DNA of 35,549 bases from Oscillospiraceae bacterium (GCA_016292255.1 JAEEZZ010000145.1:1-35549), one strand, 5' to 3'. Positions 7,449 through 17,688 are shown, counted from the first letter of the stretch. Translations and numbers: made by a program. The notes: generated from the letters alone by a model not told the origin.

Positions 7449-8017
7449 CAACAATCCTGCAGCCCCCATGCGGCTAACAATCCTGCGGAAACGGACAAGA
7501 CCGAGGTCACCCACACCGCCGGGAGGATATCGAAGGGTGAGGCTGACCCCAGGCTGGCCCGCAGGGCCGCCACGGTGCTGGGCAGCAGCTGGATGGACGC
7601 GGTATTCATCACCACCAGGCGGCACATCTCGTCCGTTGCCGTGTCGCTGCCCGCAAGGCGCTGCATCCGGCGGACGGCTTCGATCCCAAGGGGCGTGGCC
7701 GCGCTGCCCAAGCCCAGCAGATTGGCGGTGACGTTGCCGCTGAGGGCTCCCATGGTCAAAGGATCCCGGCGGGCGCTGGGATAGAGCCGCCCCAACACCG
7801 GCGACAGGAGCCGGGCCAGGGCGGCCTGCAGCCCGGCGCGCTCCAGCACCGCCGCGAAGCCGCTCCACAGGCAAAGGCTCCCCGTCAGGGAGACGCAGAG
7901 GCTCACCGCCTTCCCTGCTCCCTCCATGGCCGCCCGGCCCAGATCCCCGGCCCCGTTCAGCGACCCGCAGAGCAGGGAGAGCCCCAGCATCCCCACCCAG
8001 ATCCAGCTCATGGCCAT
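7385..8017 (-). CDS. spmA: Spore maturation protein A, C-terminus supplied by a repeat element
   Basis: This 210-residue partner of SpmB is a membrane protein of the same nucleoside-recognition family. Diagnostic segments are GKAVSLCVSLTGSLCLWSG, GALSGNVTANLLGLGSAATP and MNTASIQLLPSTVAALRA. The normal protein should end near AWGLQDCC. The last roughly 20 residues (NEKRRTQNEKLRCPCGTK) are translated from the heptamer element at 7314-7448, so the tail is an acquired extension. The start is the ATG at 8017 or the in-frame ATG at 8011, after a GGTGAGG site. A SigE-like promoter lies directly upstream, which fits mother-cell expression. Confidence 0.93.
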   Translation of the reverse strand: MAMSWIWVGMLGLSLLCGSLNGAGDLGRAAMEGAGKAVSLCVSLTGSLCLWSGFAAVLERAGLQAALARLLSPVLGRLYPSARRDPLTMGALSGNVTANLLGLGSAATPLGIEAVRRMQRLAGSDTATDEMCRLVVMNTASIQLLPSTVAALRASLGSASPFDILPAVWVTSVLSVSAGLLAAWGLQDCCEKNEKRRTQNEKLRCPCGTK

Positions 8018-8035
8018 AGCCTCACCCCCTGGGCA

Positions 8036-8064
8036 AGCCTATGCCCCCGGGGCGGGCAATATGC
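8036..8064 (-). promoter_or_regulatory. Candidate SigE (mother-cell) promoter of spmA
   Basis: On the minus strand GCATATT (8058-8064), a 14-base spacer and CATAGGCT (8036-8043) match the Bacillus SigE pattern (KMATATT, 14-15 bases, CATACAMT). The -35 is exact. The -10 keeps CATA and the final T. The start codon follows 19 bases later. Known SigE control of spmA in Bacillus supports this. Confidence 0.6.
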
Positions 8065-8124
8065 GAGCGCCGAGCCGGCAGGCCGAAGCTTTCCGATTTT
8101 TGTGTGGCATTTTTGCGAAGCCTG

Positions 8125-8133
8125 TGGTATAAT
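8125..8133 (+). promoter_or_regulatory. Extended -10 promoter of the TetR gene
   Basis: TGGTATAAT is a perfect TATAAT with the upstream TGn extension. No convincing -35 box is seen 17 bases upstream, which is usual for extended -10 promoters. The start codon is at 8170. Confidence 0.6.
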
Positions 8134-8169
8134 ATGATGCGGTATGGAAGCGACGGATGGAGGTGCCCC

Positions 8170-8727
8170 ATGGTAAACAGAACGAAGGACGCGATCAAGC
8201 AGACCTTTCTGGAGCTGCTGAATGAAAAGCCCCTGAACCAGATCACGGTGAAGATGATCGTGGAGCAGTGCGGCATCAACCGAAACTCTTTCTACTATCA
8301 CTATCAGGATCTGCCTGCGGTGATCGAGGAGACGGTCCGCGAGGAGGCCGACCGGATCATGCGGGAGTATCCGAGCATTGAGTCCATCGACATTGCGCTG
8401 CAGGCCGCGGTGGATTTTGCCGCGAAGAACCGGCGCGCCATCCTGCACATCTACAATTCCGTGAACCGGGATATTTTCGAACGCTACCTCTGGCAGGTCT
8501 GCGAGTACGTGGTGAGCAACTACGGCCACACCGCCTTCCGGGATCTGAAAATCGCCGCCCAGGATCGGGATCTGATCGGCCGCTTCTACGTCTGCGAATG
8601 CTTCGGCGTGGTGCTGGACTGGCTGGATCACCGCATGGAGCCCGACGTCCACGCCCAGGTCACCCGCATCTGCACCCTCCAGCGGGGCATGATCGAGGAG
8701 ATGGCAAGGCGGAGCGTTGCGGAATAA
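8170..8727 (+). CDS. TetR/AcrR-family transcriptional regulator
   Basis: This 185-residue protein has a TetR-type helix-turn-helix in its first 50 residues: TKDAIKQTFLELL, then ITVKMIVEQCGINRNSFYYHY, where NRNSFYYHYQD is the recognition-helix signature. The C-terminal two-thirds is a variable helical ligand or dimerisation domain. The ATG at 8170 follows GGAGGT by 6 bases. It lies just upstream of an MMPL exporter and its lipoprotein partner on the same strand, so it probably controls that module in response to an exported compound. The inducer is unknown. The 47-base palindrome after the gene might be a terminator or a binding site. Confidence 0.9.
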   Translation: MVNRTKDAIKQTFLELLNEKPLNQITVKMIVEQCGINRNSFYYHYQDLPAVIEETVREEADRIMREYPSIESIDIALQAAVDFAAKNRRAILHIYNSVNRDIFERYLWQVCEYVVSNYGHTAFRDLKIAAQDRDLIGRFYVCECFGVVLDWLDHRMEPDVHAQVTRICTLQRGMIEEMARRSVAE

Positions 8728-8739
8728 AAAGGGCTTTGG

Positions 8740-8786
8740 GCAAAGCGCCGCCCGTGTCTGAATTTCAGACACGGGCGGCGCTTTGC
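8740..8786. repeat. 47-base perfect palindrome between the TetR and MMPL genes
   Basis: Two perfect 23-base arms flank a single T at 8763. The left arm starts GCAAAGCGCCGCC and the right arm ends GGCGGCGCTTTGC. As RNA it would form a very stable GC-rich hairpin. No clean T run follows on the plus strand (ATATTTCG), so it is a poor textbook terminator, though it may still attenuate transcription from tetR into the exporter gene. Confidence 0.85.
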
Positions 8787-8840
8787 ATATTTCGAATTCT
8801 CCCGGGCGGGCGTATATTGGTGACAACAGGAGGCGTGATT

Positions 8841-10934
8841 ATGAAACAACAAATTTCCATGCGGCTGGCCCGAGGCGTGGTCAAATGCCGCATCCCGATC
8901 CTGATCCTGGCCGTGCTGCTGATGATCCCGGCAGTGTTCGGCTACGCCAACACCCGCGTCAACTATGATATGCTGACCTACCTGCCCAAGGATATGGAAA
9001 CCGTGGTGGGGCAGGATCTGCTGATGCAGGACTTCGGCAAGGGAGCCTTCTCCTTCCTGATCGTGGAGGATATGCCGGAAAAAGACGTGTCCGCCCTGCG
9101 GGAAAAGCTCCAGACCGTAGACCACGTTGAAACGGTTTTGTGGTACGACTCCGTGGCGGATCTCTCCATTCCCATGGAGCTGCTGCCGGAAAAGGTCTAC
9201 AAGGCCTTCAACGCGGACAACGCCACCATGCTGGCCATCTTCTTTGACAGCTCCACATCCGCCGACGTGACCATGGACGCCATCCGCGAGATCCGCTCCA
9301 TCGCCGGGAAGCAGTGCTTCGTTTCCGGTATGTCGGCGCTGGTCACCGACCTGAAGGATCTGTGCGAAAAGGAGGAGCCCATCTACGTTGCCATCGCCGT
9401 GCTCATGGCTCTGGCGGCCATGCTCCTGCTGCTGGACAGCTGGCTGGTGCCCTTCGTGTTCCTGGCGTCCATCGGCGTGATGATCCTGCTGAACCTGGGC
9501 TCCAACTACTTCCTGGGTGAGATCTCCTACATTACCAAGGCCCTGTCCGCGGTGCTGCAGCTGGCCGTGACCATGGACTACTCCATCTTCCTCTGGCACA
9601 GCTACAACGAGCAGCTGCAACGGGAATCCGACCGGGGCGAGGCAATGGCCAACGCCATCCATGCCACCTTCACCAGTGTGCTGGGCAGCTCCATTACAAC
9701 AGTGGCCGGCTTTATCGCCCTGTGCTTCATGTCCTTTACCATGGGCCGTGACCTGGGCATTGTGATGGCCAAGGGCGTGATCCTGGGCGTGCTGGGCAGC
9801 GTGACCGTGCTGCCGGCCATGATCCTGGTGCTCGACAAGCCCCTGCAAAAGACCAAGCACCGGGCCTTGATCCCCAACATGGAAAAGCCTGCGGGCTGGA
9901 TCGTCAAAATCTTCCCGGTTTTTCTGATCCTGTTCGCAATTCTGATCCCCCCCGCCTGGATCGGTTATGAAAAGACCAACTCCGAGGTCTACTACGACAT
10001 GGGCGAGTGCCTGCCCCAGGACATGGAGTTCGTCACCGCCAACAACAAGCTGCGGGACAACTTCGACGTGGCCTCCACCCACATGGTGCTGGCGGACGCA
10101 AAGCTGCCGGCCAAGGACGTGCGCGCCATGACAAAGGAAATGGAGCAGGTCGACGGCGTGAAATACGTGCTGGGGCTGGAATCCGTGCTGGGCTCCGCCA
10201 TCCCCGAGGAGCTGCTGCCGGAGAAGGTCAGCTCCGTGCTCAAGAGCGAGAATTGGCAGCTGATTCTGATCAATTCCTCCTACCGTGTGGCCAGCGACAA
10301 CGTGAACGCGCAGATCGACGCGCTGAACGGGATCCTCAAGAAATACGATCCCAACGGGATGCTGATCGGCGAGGCCCCCTGCATGAAGGACATGATCGAG
10401 ACCACGGATCACGACTTCCAGGTGGTCAATCTGATCTCCATTCTGGCGATCTTCCTCATCATCGCCGTGGTGGAAAAGAGCCTGACGCTGCCGGTCATTC
10501 TGATCACGGTCATCGAGGCCGCCATCTTCGTCAATCTGGGCCTGCCCCACTACCTGGGCCAGAGCCTGCCCTTCATCGCCCCGATCTGCATCAGCACGAT
10601 CCAGCTGGGCGCCACGGTGGACTACGCCATTCTGATGACCACCCGCTACAAGCAGGAGCGCATCGGCGGCGCTGACAGGCGCACTGCGGTAAAGACCGCC
10701 TTGGCTACGTCCATCCCGTCCATTATTGTTTCCGGCATGGGCCTCTTTGCCGCCACCTTCGGCGTGGCCCTGTATTCGGACATCGACATCGTGGGCTCCA
10801 TGTGTATGCTGCTGGCCCGCGGCGCCATCATCAGTATCTTTATGGTAATCTTTGCGCTGCCCGCGCTGCTTCTGCTCTGCGACAAGCTCATCTGCAGCAC
10901 CACGGTGGGTATGCGTCATATCGAAAACCGTTGA
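8841..10934 (+). CDS. MMPL/RND-superfamily exporter
   Basis: This 697-residue membrane protein has the duplicated RND plan. Each half has one helix, an extracellular domain of about 150-180 residues, and then five helices. The two conserved MMPL Asp-Tyr motifs are present in helix 4 of each half: TMDYSIFLWHSY and TVDYAILMTTRY. The aspartates carry protons in this family. The extracellular domains are visible duplicates of each other (DMLTYLPKDME versus DMGECLPQDME; ELLPEKVYKAF versus ELLPEKVSSVL). The start at 8841 has AGGAGG upstream. Family members export lipids, siderophores or peptides. The substrate here is unknown. The gene is 21 bases upstream of its lipoprotein partner. Confidence 0.93.
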   Translation: MKQQISMRLARGVVKCRIPILILAVLLMIPAVFGYANTRVNYDMLTYLPKDMETVVGQDLLMQDFGKGAFSFLIVEDMPEKDVSALREKLQTVDHVETVLWYDSVADLSIPMELLPEKVYKAFNADNATMLAIFFDSSTSADVTMDAIREIRSIAGKQCFVSGMSALVTDLKDLCEKEEPIYVAIAVLMALAAMLLLLDSWLVPFVFLASIGVMILLNLGSNYFLGEISYITKALSAVLQLAVTMDYSIFLWHSYNEQLQRESDRGEAMANAIHATFTSVLGSSITTVAGFIALCFMSFTMGRDLGIVMAKGVILGVLGSVTVLPAMILVLDKPLQKTKHRALIPNMEKPAGWIVKIFPVFLILFAILIPPAWIGYEKTNSEVYYDMGECLPQDMEFVTANNKLRDNFDVASTHMVLADAKLPAKDVRAMTKEMEQVDGVKYVLGLESVLGSAIPEELLPEKVSSVLKSENWQLILINSSYRVASDNVNAQIDALNGILKKYDPNGMLIGEAPCMKDMIETTDHDFQVVNLISILAIFLIIAVVEKSLTLPVILITVIEAAIFVNLGLPHYLGQSLPFIAPICISTIQLGATVDYAILMTTRYKQERIGGADRRTAVKTALATSIPSIIVSGMGLFAATFGVALYSDIDIVGSMCMLLARGAIISIFMVIFALPALLLLCDKLICSTTVGMRHIENR

Positions 10935-10955
10935 ATCGTAAGGAGGTTTTTCAAA

Positions 10956-13691
10956 ATGAAAGGGCAATGGAAAAAACTGACCTGCGGCCTGCTGTGCCTG
11001 ACCATGCTGAGCGGATGCGCGGCGGCCGGCCTGCAGCAAAGCAGCGCCGATCCGGCGGAAGCCGCGGCGCAGACAACTGTGAACTATGAGACCCCCGCCA
11101 CCCGGGTCGTATCCGGCACGGAGGGAAAGGATGAAACGGTCTACGTTCTGACCGACGCCGCCGGCGCGGTGCAGAGCGTCATTGTGAGCGATCGGCTGGG
11201 CAACCCGGAGGGACGTGCGACCATTCACGACGTCTCCGACCTCACCGACATCGAAAACGTGGACGGCAGCGAGACCTTCACCCAGGACGGCAGCAGCCTG
11301 ACCTGGAACGCCGCCGGCAACGCGATCTCCTATCGGGGCGTTTCCCGGAAGACGCCCCCCGTCACCATGAAGGTGCGCTACTTCCTGGACGGGGCGGAGC
11401 TCTCCGCCGCGGACATCGCCGGGAAAAGCGGCCACGTCACCATCCGGTATGAGTTCAGCAACAACGAGAAGAAAACCGTTTCCATCGACGGCAAGCAGGA
11501 GACCCTCTGCGTCCCCTTTGCCGTGCTGACCGGCCTGATGCTGGATAGCGAGCACTTCTCCGACGTCACCGTTTCCAACGGCAAGCTGATCAACGACGGC
11601 AGCCGCACCTTTGCGGTGGGTCTGGCCTTCCCGGGCCTGCAGGAGGATCTGGCTCTGGCGGAGGAAAAGCTGGAGCTGCCCAGCGCGGTGGAGATCACCG
11701 CAGAGGTCACGGACTTCACCCTTGGCATGGGCCTCACCCTGGTGACCAACGAGCCCTTCAACGCCATGGATCCCGACAAGCTGACCCAGCGGGTGGACGC
11801 CGAGGGGCTGGAGGGCTCTATGGATCAGCTGGCGGAGGGCATGAATCAGCTTCTGGACGGCTCCTCCGCCCTCTGCAACGGCCTTTGCACCCTTCTGGAA
11901 AAATCCAACGAGCTGTCTGCCGGCGTTGACGCCCTGGCGGAAGGCGCTCTGAAGCTAAAAAACGGCAGCCTTGAGCTGGCGGGCGGCGCAGGGACGCTGG
12001 CTGCCGGCGCGCAGGATCTGAACACCGGGGCCGGAACCCTGGCCGACGGCGCCCAGACCCTGGCCGGCGGCGCGGACAAATTGGCCGCCGGCGCTGCCTC
12101 TCTGAATGAAGGGACTGCCGCCGTGTCCTCCGGTGCCTCCGCTCTGAGCGCCGGCGCGAATGAACTGGCCGACGGCGCCCAGGCGCTGGCCAACGGCCTT
12201 GCCGAGCTGGATGCCAACAGCGCCGCGCTGAGCGGCGGCGCGCTGCAGGTGTTCAACACCCTGCTTGCAACAGCCCAAACCCAGATCACCGCCGCAGGGC
12301 TGGACTGCCCCACCCTGACGGTGTCCAACTACGCAGAGGTGCTGAACGCCCTCATCGCCTCCCTGGACGAGGACGCGGTGTACCAGAGAGCCCTGGAAGC
12401 CGTCACCGCAGCAGTGGAAGCAAAGCGGGATGAGATCACCGCCCTGGTCACCGCAGCCGTGCGGGAGCAGGTGGAGGGCCAGGTCACCGCAGCGGTGCGG
12501 GAAAACGTGGAAGCCCAGGTCACCGCAGCGGTGCGGGAGCAGCTCCGTCCCCAGGTGGTGGCCGCTGTCCGGGCCCAGGTTCGGGCGCAGGTAGAGGCCG
12601 CCGTGCGGGAAAACGTGACTGCCCAGGTGGTCCTGGCCGCCACCGGCCTGGATATGGACAGCTACAACGCCGCCGTTGCCGCGGGTCAGATCAGCGAGGA
12701 GGTCCAGGCCGCCATCCAGGCCCAGATCGAAGCGCAGATGGCCAGCGAGAGCGTGCAGCAGACCATTGAGACCCAGACCGACGCCCAGATGCACAGCGAT
12801 GCCGTCCTGGAGACCATTGAGCAGCAGCTCGAGCTGGTGATGAGCGGCGCGGAGGCCCAGGGGGCCATCGCCGCGGCAGTCGATCAGCAGATGCAGAGCG
12901 AGCAGGTGCAGCAGACCGTGGCCGCCCTGGTGGAGCAGCAGATGAACTCCCAGGAGATCCAGGCTGTGATCGCCCAGAACGTGGAGGCGCAGATCCAAAA
13001 GGCCATTGCCGATACGATGGCCGGCCCCGAGGTGCAGGCCCAGCTGGCTGCCGCCTCCGAGGGCGCCCAGAGGATCATCGCTCTGAAAACCTCCCTGGAC
13101 AGCTACAACGCCTTCTACCTGGGGCTGGTCGCCTATACCAACGGCGTCAGCACTGCGGCTGCAGGGGCCAAGAAGCTGGCCGCCGGAACGGAAGCCCTGA
13201 AATCCGGCGCGTATGAGCTGTCCTCCGGTGCCTCCGCCCTGGCAGAGGGAGCCCTCGCCTTCGACGCCGGCGCCAAGGAGCTGGCCGGCGGTGCCGACCG
13301 CCTGGCCGCCGGTGCGCTGAGCCTGGCGGACGGAAGCGGCAAGCTGGCCTCCGGCGCGGCTGCGCTGCGCTCCGGCGCGGACACTCTTGCCAACGGTCAA
13401 GCCTCGCTCTATGACGGCATTGCCAAGCTGCAGGCCGCGATGCCTGCCCTGAAGGACGGCGTGACCCAGCTCCGCGACGGCGCGATGGCCCTCTCCGACG
13501 GACTGCAGACCTTCTACGACAAAGGCATCTCCAAGCTTCTGACGGCCGTGGAAGGCAAGCTTCCCGCGCTGCTTGACCGGCTGCGTGCGATCAGCTCCGT
13601 GTCCAACGCCTACCAGAGCTTCACCGGTCTCTCCCAGGATATGACCGGTACGGTGAAGTTCATCTACCGCACCGAGGAGATCAACAACTGA
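10956..13691 (+). CDS. Large lipoprotein with Leu-Gly heptad repeats and two other repeat blocks
   Basis: This 911-residue protein begins with a lipoprotein signal whose lipobox is LSGC (Cys21). A globular domain runs to about residue 285. Heptad repeats of the X-X-X-Leu-X-X-Gly type (ADGAQTLAGGADKLAAG) follow at roughly 295-425 and return at roughly 730-860. Between them are five 12-residue units (VTAAVREQVEGQ and variants, 498-557) and five 17-residue units starting with Met (MQSEQVQQTVAALVEQQ and variants, 595-679), all likely long helices. No C-terminal membrane segment is seen, unlike YhgE/Pip proteins with similar heptads. It is probably a surface-anchored rod working with the MMPL exporter. 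AAGGAGG precedes the ATG. Confidence 0.88.
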   Translation: MKGQWKKLTCGLLCLTMLSGCAAAGLQQSSADPAEAAAQTTVNYETPATRVVSGTEGKDETVYVLTDAAGAVQSVIVSDRLGNPEGRATIHDVSDLTDIENVDGSETFTQDGSSLTWNAAGNAISYRGVSRKTPPVTMKVRYFLDGAELSAADIAGKSGHVTIRYEFSNNEKKTVSIDGKQETLCVPFAVLTGLMLDSEHFSDVTVSNGKLINDGSRTFAVGLAFPGLQEDLALAEEKLELPSAVEITAEVTDFTLGMGLTLVTNEPFNAMDPDKLTQRVDAEGLEGSMDQLAEGMNQLLDGSSALCNGLCTLLEKSNELSAGVDALAEGALKLKNGSLELAGGAGTLAAGAQDLNTGAGTLADGAQTLAGGADKLAAGAASLNEGTAAVSSGASALSAGANELADGAQALANGLAELDANSAALSGGALQVFNTLLATAQTQITAAGLDCPTLTVSNYAEVLNALIASLDEDAVYQRALEAVTAAVEAKRDEITALVTAAVREQVEGQVTAAVRENVEAQVTAAVREQLRPQVVAAVRAQVRAQVEAAVRENVTAQVVLAATGLDMDSYNAAVAAGQISEEVQAAIQAQIEAQMASESVQQTIETQTDAQMHSDAVLETIEQQLELVMSGAEAQGAIAAAVDQQMQSEQVQQTVAALVEQQMNSQEIQAVIAQNVEAQIQKAIADTMAGPEVQAQLAAASEGAQRIIALKTSLDSYNAFYLGLVAYTNGVSTAAAGAKKLAAGTEALKSGAYELSSGASALAEGALAFDAGAKELAGGADRLAAGALSLADGSGKLASGAAALRSGADTLANGQASLYDGIAKLQAAMPALKDGVTQLRDGAMALSDGLQTFYDKGISKLLTAVEGKLPALLDRLRAISSVSNAYQSFTGLSQDMTGTVKFIYRTEEINN

Positions 13692-13699
13692 TCCTCGGA

Positions 13700-13750
13700 A
13701 AAAAGCGAAAAAGCAGGCAGCCCTGATCTCAGGACTGCCTGCGCTTTTTC
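13700..13750. terminator. Bidirectional terminator after the heptad lipoprotein
   Basis: GCAGGCAG (13713-13720) pairs with CTGCCTGC (13735-13742), extended by the flanking CCTGATCTCAGG. There is an A-rich flank on one side and CTTTTT on the other. It can also end the minus-strand gene at 13850-14203. Confidence 0.85.
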
Positions 13751-13849
13751 TATGATTGAGGTCTCGCCCGGCTCAGGCTTCCGGCCGACGTTTTGCCGCC
13801 CTGGGCCAAGGCACTACTACCCCTCTGTATGGATTGAAAAATGCCGCGA

Positions 13850-14203
13850 TTATTTTCTGGTGTGCACCGTCCACTTGGAAAGCTTCATGCTGTTGATACC
13901 TTCGGCGATCATTTCCGTCGCCTTCATCAGGAACGGCTTATTGTAGTGGTAGAGGGTCAGCTCCCAGCGTCCCATAATGTCACAGTAGTCGAATTCGATC
14001 TTTCCTCTGTAGCCGTCGCGATACACGATCTCCAACTGATCATGCACTTCCTCCATGACAGACTTCATTGTCTTTCTGTCCTGCATTCGGTTGATCATAC
14101 TCGAGGTAATCATATCACTATGACTCAGGAACCAGTCGATGAAGGTATTGACCTTCTTTTCGTCCACTTCTTCGCTGAGTTCTGTTTTACTAAAAAGACC
14201 CAT
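13850..14203 (-). CDS. Small cytosolic protein of unknown function
   Basis: This 117-residue protein begins MGLFSKTELSEEVDEKK and is mostly charged, with no signal peptide, membrane segment or cysteine pair typical of a known family. A central stretch (KTMKSVMEEVHDQLEIVYRDGYRGKIEFDY) looks helical then strand-like, and the C-terminus is basic. I do not recognise it. The start at 14203 is preferred to an upstream in-frame ATG because AAAGGTGG lies 8 bases before it and because the -35 box overlaps the upstream ATG. It has its own good SigmaA promoter and lies in a locally AT-rich pocket next to the acetyltransferase gene, so it may have been acquired horizontally. Confidence 0.7.
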   Translation of the reverse strand: MGLFSKTELSEEVDEKKVNTFIDWFLSHSDMITSSMINRMQDRKTMKSVMEEVHDQLEIVYRDGYRGKIEFDYCDIMGRWELTLYHYNKPFLMKATEMIAEGINSMKLSKWTVHTRK

Positions 14204-14243
14204 GTTTCGCGCCACCTTTCTGCGTGCTTTAATCACTGTGACA

Positions 14244-14272
14244 ATTATACAACAGGGGGTAGAGAAAATCAA
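14244..14272 (-). promoter_or_regulatory. SigmaA promoter of the 117-residue protein gene
   Basis: TTGATT (14267-14272), a 17-base spacer and TATAAT (14244-14249) on the minus strand lie about 40 bases before the start codon. Confidence 0.75.
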
Positions 14273-14473
14273 TCATTAATATTAAAAATAACTGTTTTAT
14301 ATTAAACTTTTGTTAAATATGACAAAAAATGACAAAAAATTTGATCTTCTCATGCATAAAGTCGGTTCCAAAATGCTTCGTTTTTGAATAAATTATGAAC
14401 AAATAATCGCGTTATCGCATTTCCAGCTTTTCGATGTCGTTCGTCCAGCCCCGGAACCCGGCAGCGGCAGGGA

Positions 14474-15142
14474 TCATGGGGTCGATGTTGACGGCTGTCT
14501 GACAAAAGCTTGGATCTCCCGCTCCAGAAGGCGGAAAACATTTGCGACCAGATAACCGTCGGCGATCGCGTGATTCATGCGGACGGTAAGCGGCATCATC
14601 CATCTGCCGTTCTCTTCCCGATATCTGCCCCAGTTGACAATGGGAGGGAAATACAAATACCCATCCGGCAGCTCAATGTGAAGCGCATCATAGGAAAGCC
14701 AGGAAATATAGGACGCATCAAACCAATTCGGATACTTCTTACCGTCGAAGGTGTAATCACGGGTTTTCTTGGCCGCTTCCAGATCCGCAAGGGCGTTCTG
14801 ATAGAAGGTGCTGTAATCCTCGCAATACAGGGAGTGAACGGTGGTGCAGGTCTCCGTGTCCTCATGGAACACGTAATGACAGGGATGGATCACGTCATAG
14901 CAGATCAGCTCATCCGAGCGATAGAGATAATCCATTTTATAATCGTCCCGCGAGTTCAGCGTCTTGGAAAGAAGGTACAAAAAATTCAGATAAAACTTCG
15001 TATCCGTCTTTTTGGAGAACGCCACAAGCTCGGTAACATCTATCCTGGCGGTCATAGACGTCGAGCACTTGCAGTCCTCTGTGAAATGGCGGTAAACGCC
15101 TTTTCTGTAATATGTTTCCTTGTCAATAACCCTGTAATTCAT
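14474..15142 (-). CDS. Chloramphenicol acetyltransferase-like O-acetyltransferase
   Basis: This 222-residue protein has the type A chloramphenicol acetyltransferase fold signatures: STSMTARIDVT near residue 30, the SYISWLSYDALH segment near 144-155 (usually with Pro before Trp, here Ser), and the catalytic motif NHAIADGY with His191 and Asp195. The family transfers acetyl from acetyl-CoA to a hydroxyl group. Many distant members in Clostridia have no proven resistance role, so actual chloramphenicol activity is uncertain. Length is close to the usual 210-220. GGTGGAG precedes the ATG at 15142, and a TATAAT box lies near 15170-15178. Codons are more AT-rich than in the neighbours, hinting at transfer. 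Confidence 0.85.
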   Translation of the reverse strand: MNYRVIDKETYYRKGVYRHFTEDCKCSTSMTARIDVTELVAFSKKTDTKFYLNFLYLLSKTLNSRDDYKMDYLYRSDELICYDVIHPCHYVFHEDTETCTTVHSLYCEDYSTFYQNALADLEAAKKTRDYTFDGKKYPNWFDASYISWLSYDALHIELPDGYLYFPPIVNWGRYREENGRWMMPLTVRMNHAIADGYLVANVFRLLEREIQAFVRQPSTSTP

Positions 15143-15300
15143 TGTTCTCCACCGAATAATATAATCTCCTGCAATGATTATACCCGGTAATTGTGAATTT
15201 TTCTACCATTCGGAGCAAGAAAGCACCCGAAAATGTGCAGAAGCTTTCCCGAAGGGAATGCCGAATCTCCCTGCGCGGGAATGTCACTCGCCCCAGGCAA

Positions 15301-15340
15301 TAAAAAGAAAGATCCCGCTGCAAGTGCAACAGGATCTTTC
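15301..15340 (-). terminator. Terminator of tRNA-Arg
   Basis: On the minus strand GAAAGATCCTGTTGCA pairs with TGCAGCGGGATCTTTC (two mismatched positions), then TTTTTA. It starts immediately after the encoded CCA end. Confidence 0.88.
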
Positions 15341-15417
15341 TGGTACGCCGGAAGGGACTCGAACCCCCGACCTACTGGTTCGTAGCCAGTCACTCTATCC
15401 AACTGAGCTACCGGCGC
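15341..15417 (-). tRNA. tRNA-Arg (anticodon ACG)
   Basis: A full cloverleaf is visible on the minus strand: acceptor GCGCCGG pairing with CCGGCGT, D arm GCTCAGTTGGATAGAG, anticodon stem ACTGG/CCAGT around loop CTACGAA (anticodon ACG), T arm GGGGGTTCGAGTCCC, and an encoded CCA. First pair is G-U. The A at position 34 is the known target of TadA, whose gene is at 29380-29865. Confidence 0.95.
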
Positions 15418-15442
15418 ATACCACGCTTTCAAGCGCTCAATC

Positions 15443-15471
15443 ATAATAGCACAGCTTTTCGGAAAATGCAA
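15443..15471 (-). promoter_or_regulatory. SigmaA promoter of tRNA-Arg
   Basis: TTGCAT (15466-15471), a 17-base spacer and TATTAT (15443-15448) on the minus strand lie 26 bases before the tRNA. Confidence 0.75.
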
Positions 15472-15573
15472 GCATTATTTTTGAAAAATGGGAAGAATTT
15501 GAAAAAACGCAAAACAGCGGGCGATCAGCCGGCGGGCAGACAGCAAACCGGCAGCAAGGAAAGCAGCGGGCGC

Positions 15574-17619
<2,046 letters not shown>

Positions 17620-17659
17620 GGATCGAGCCTCCTTGGGTCAGAATCCTTTCATTATATAT

Positions 17660-17688
17660 ATTATAGCAGAAAATGTCCTGCGAAGCAA
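17660..17688 (-). promoter_or_regulatory. SigmaA promoter of recG
   Basis: TTGCTT (17683-17688), a 17-base spacer and TATAAT (17660-17665) on the minus strand. Confidence 0.75.

Noticed and set aside
8628-11555. 975-codon open frame on the minus strand opposite the MMPL and lipoprotein genes
   Set aside because: Rich in His, Gln and Gly with no domain, no ribosome binding site, and fully covered by clear genes on the other strand; long antisense frames are expected in GC-rich DNA.
11955-13400. 481-codon minus-strand frame opposite the repeat lipoprotein
   Set aside because: Its repeats are the mirror of the plus-strand repeats; no start signal.
14350-14473. Further reading frame downstream of the acetyltransferase
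   Set aside because: Short, without a ribosome binding site, and resembling no family; treated as non-coding.
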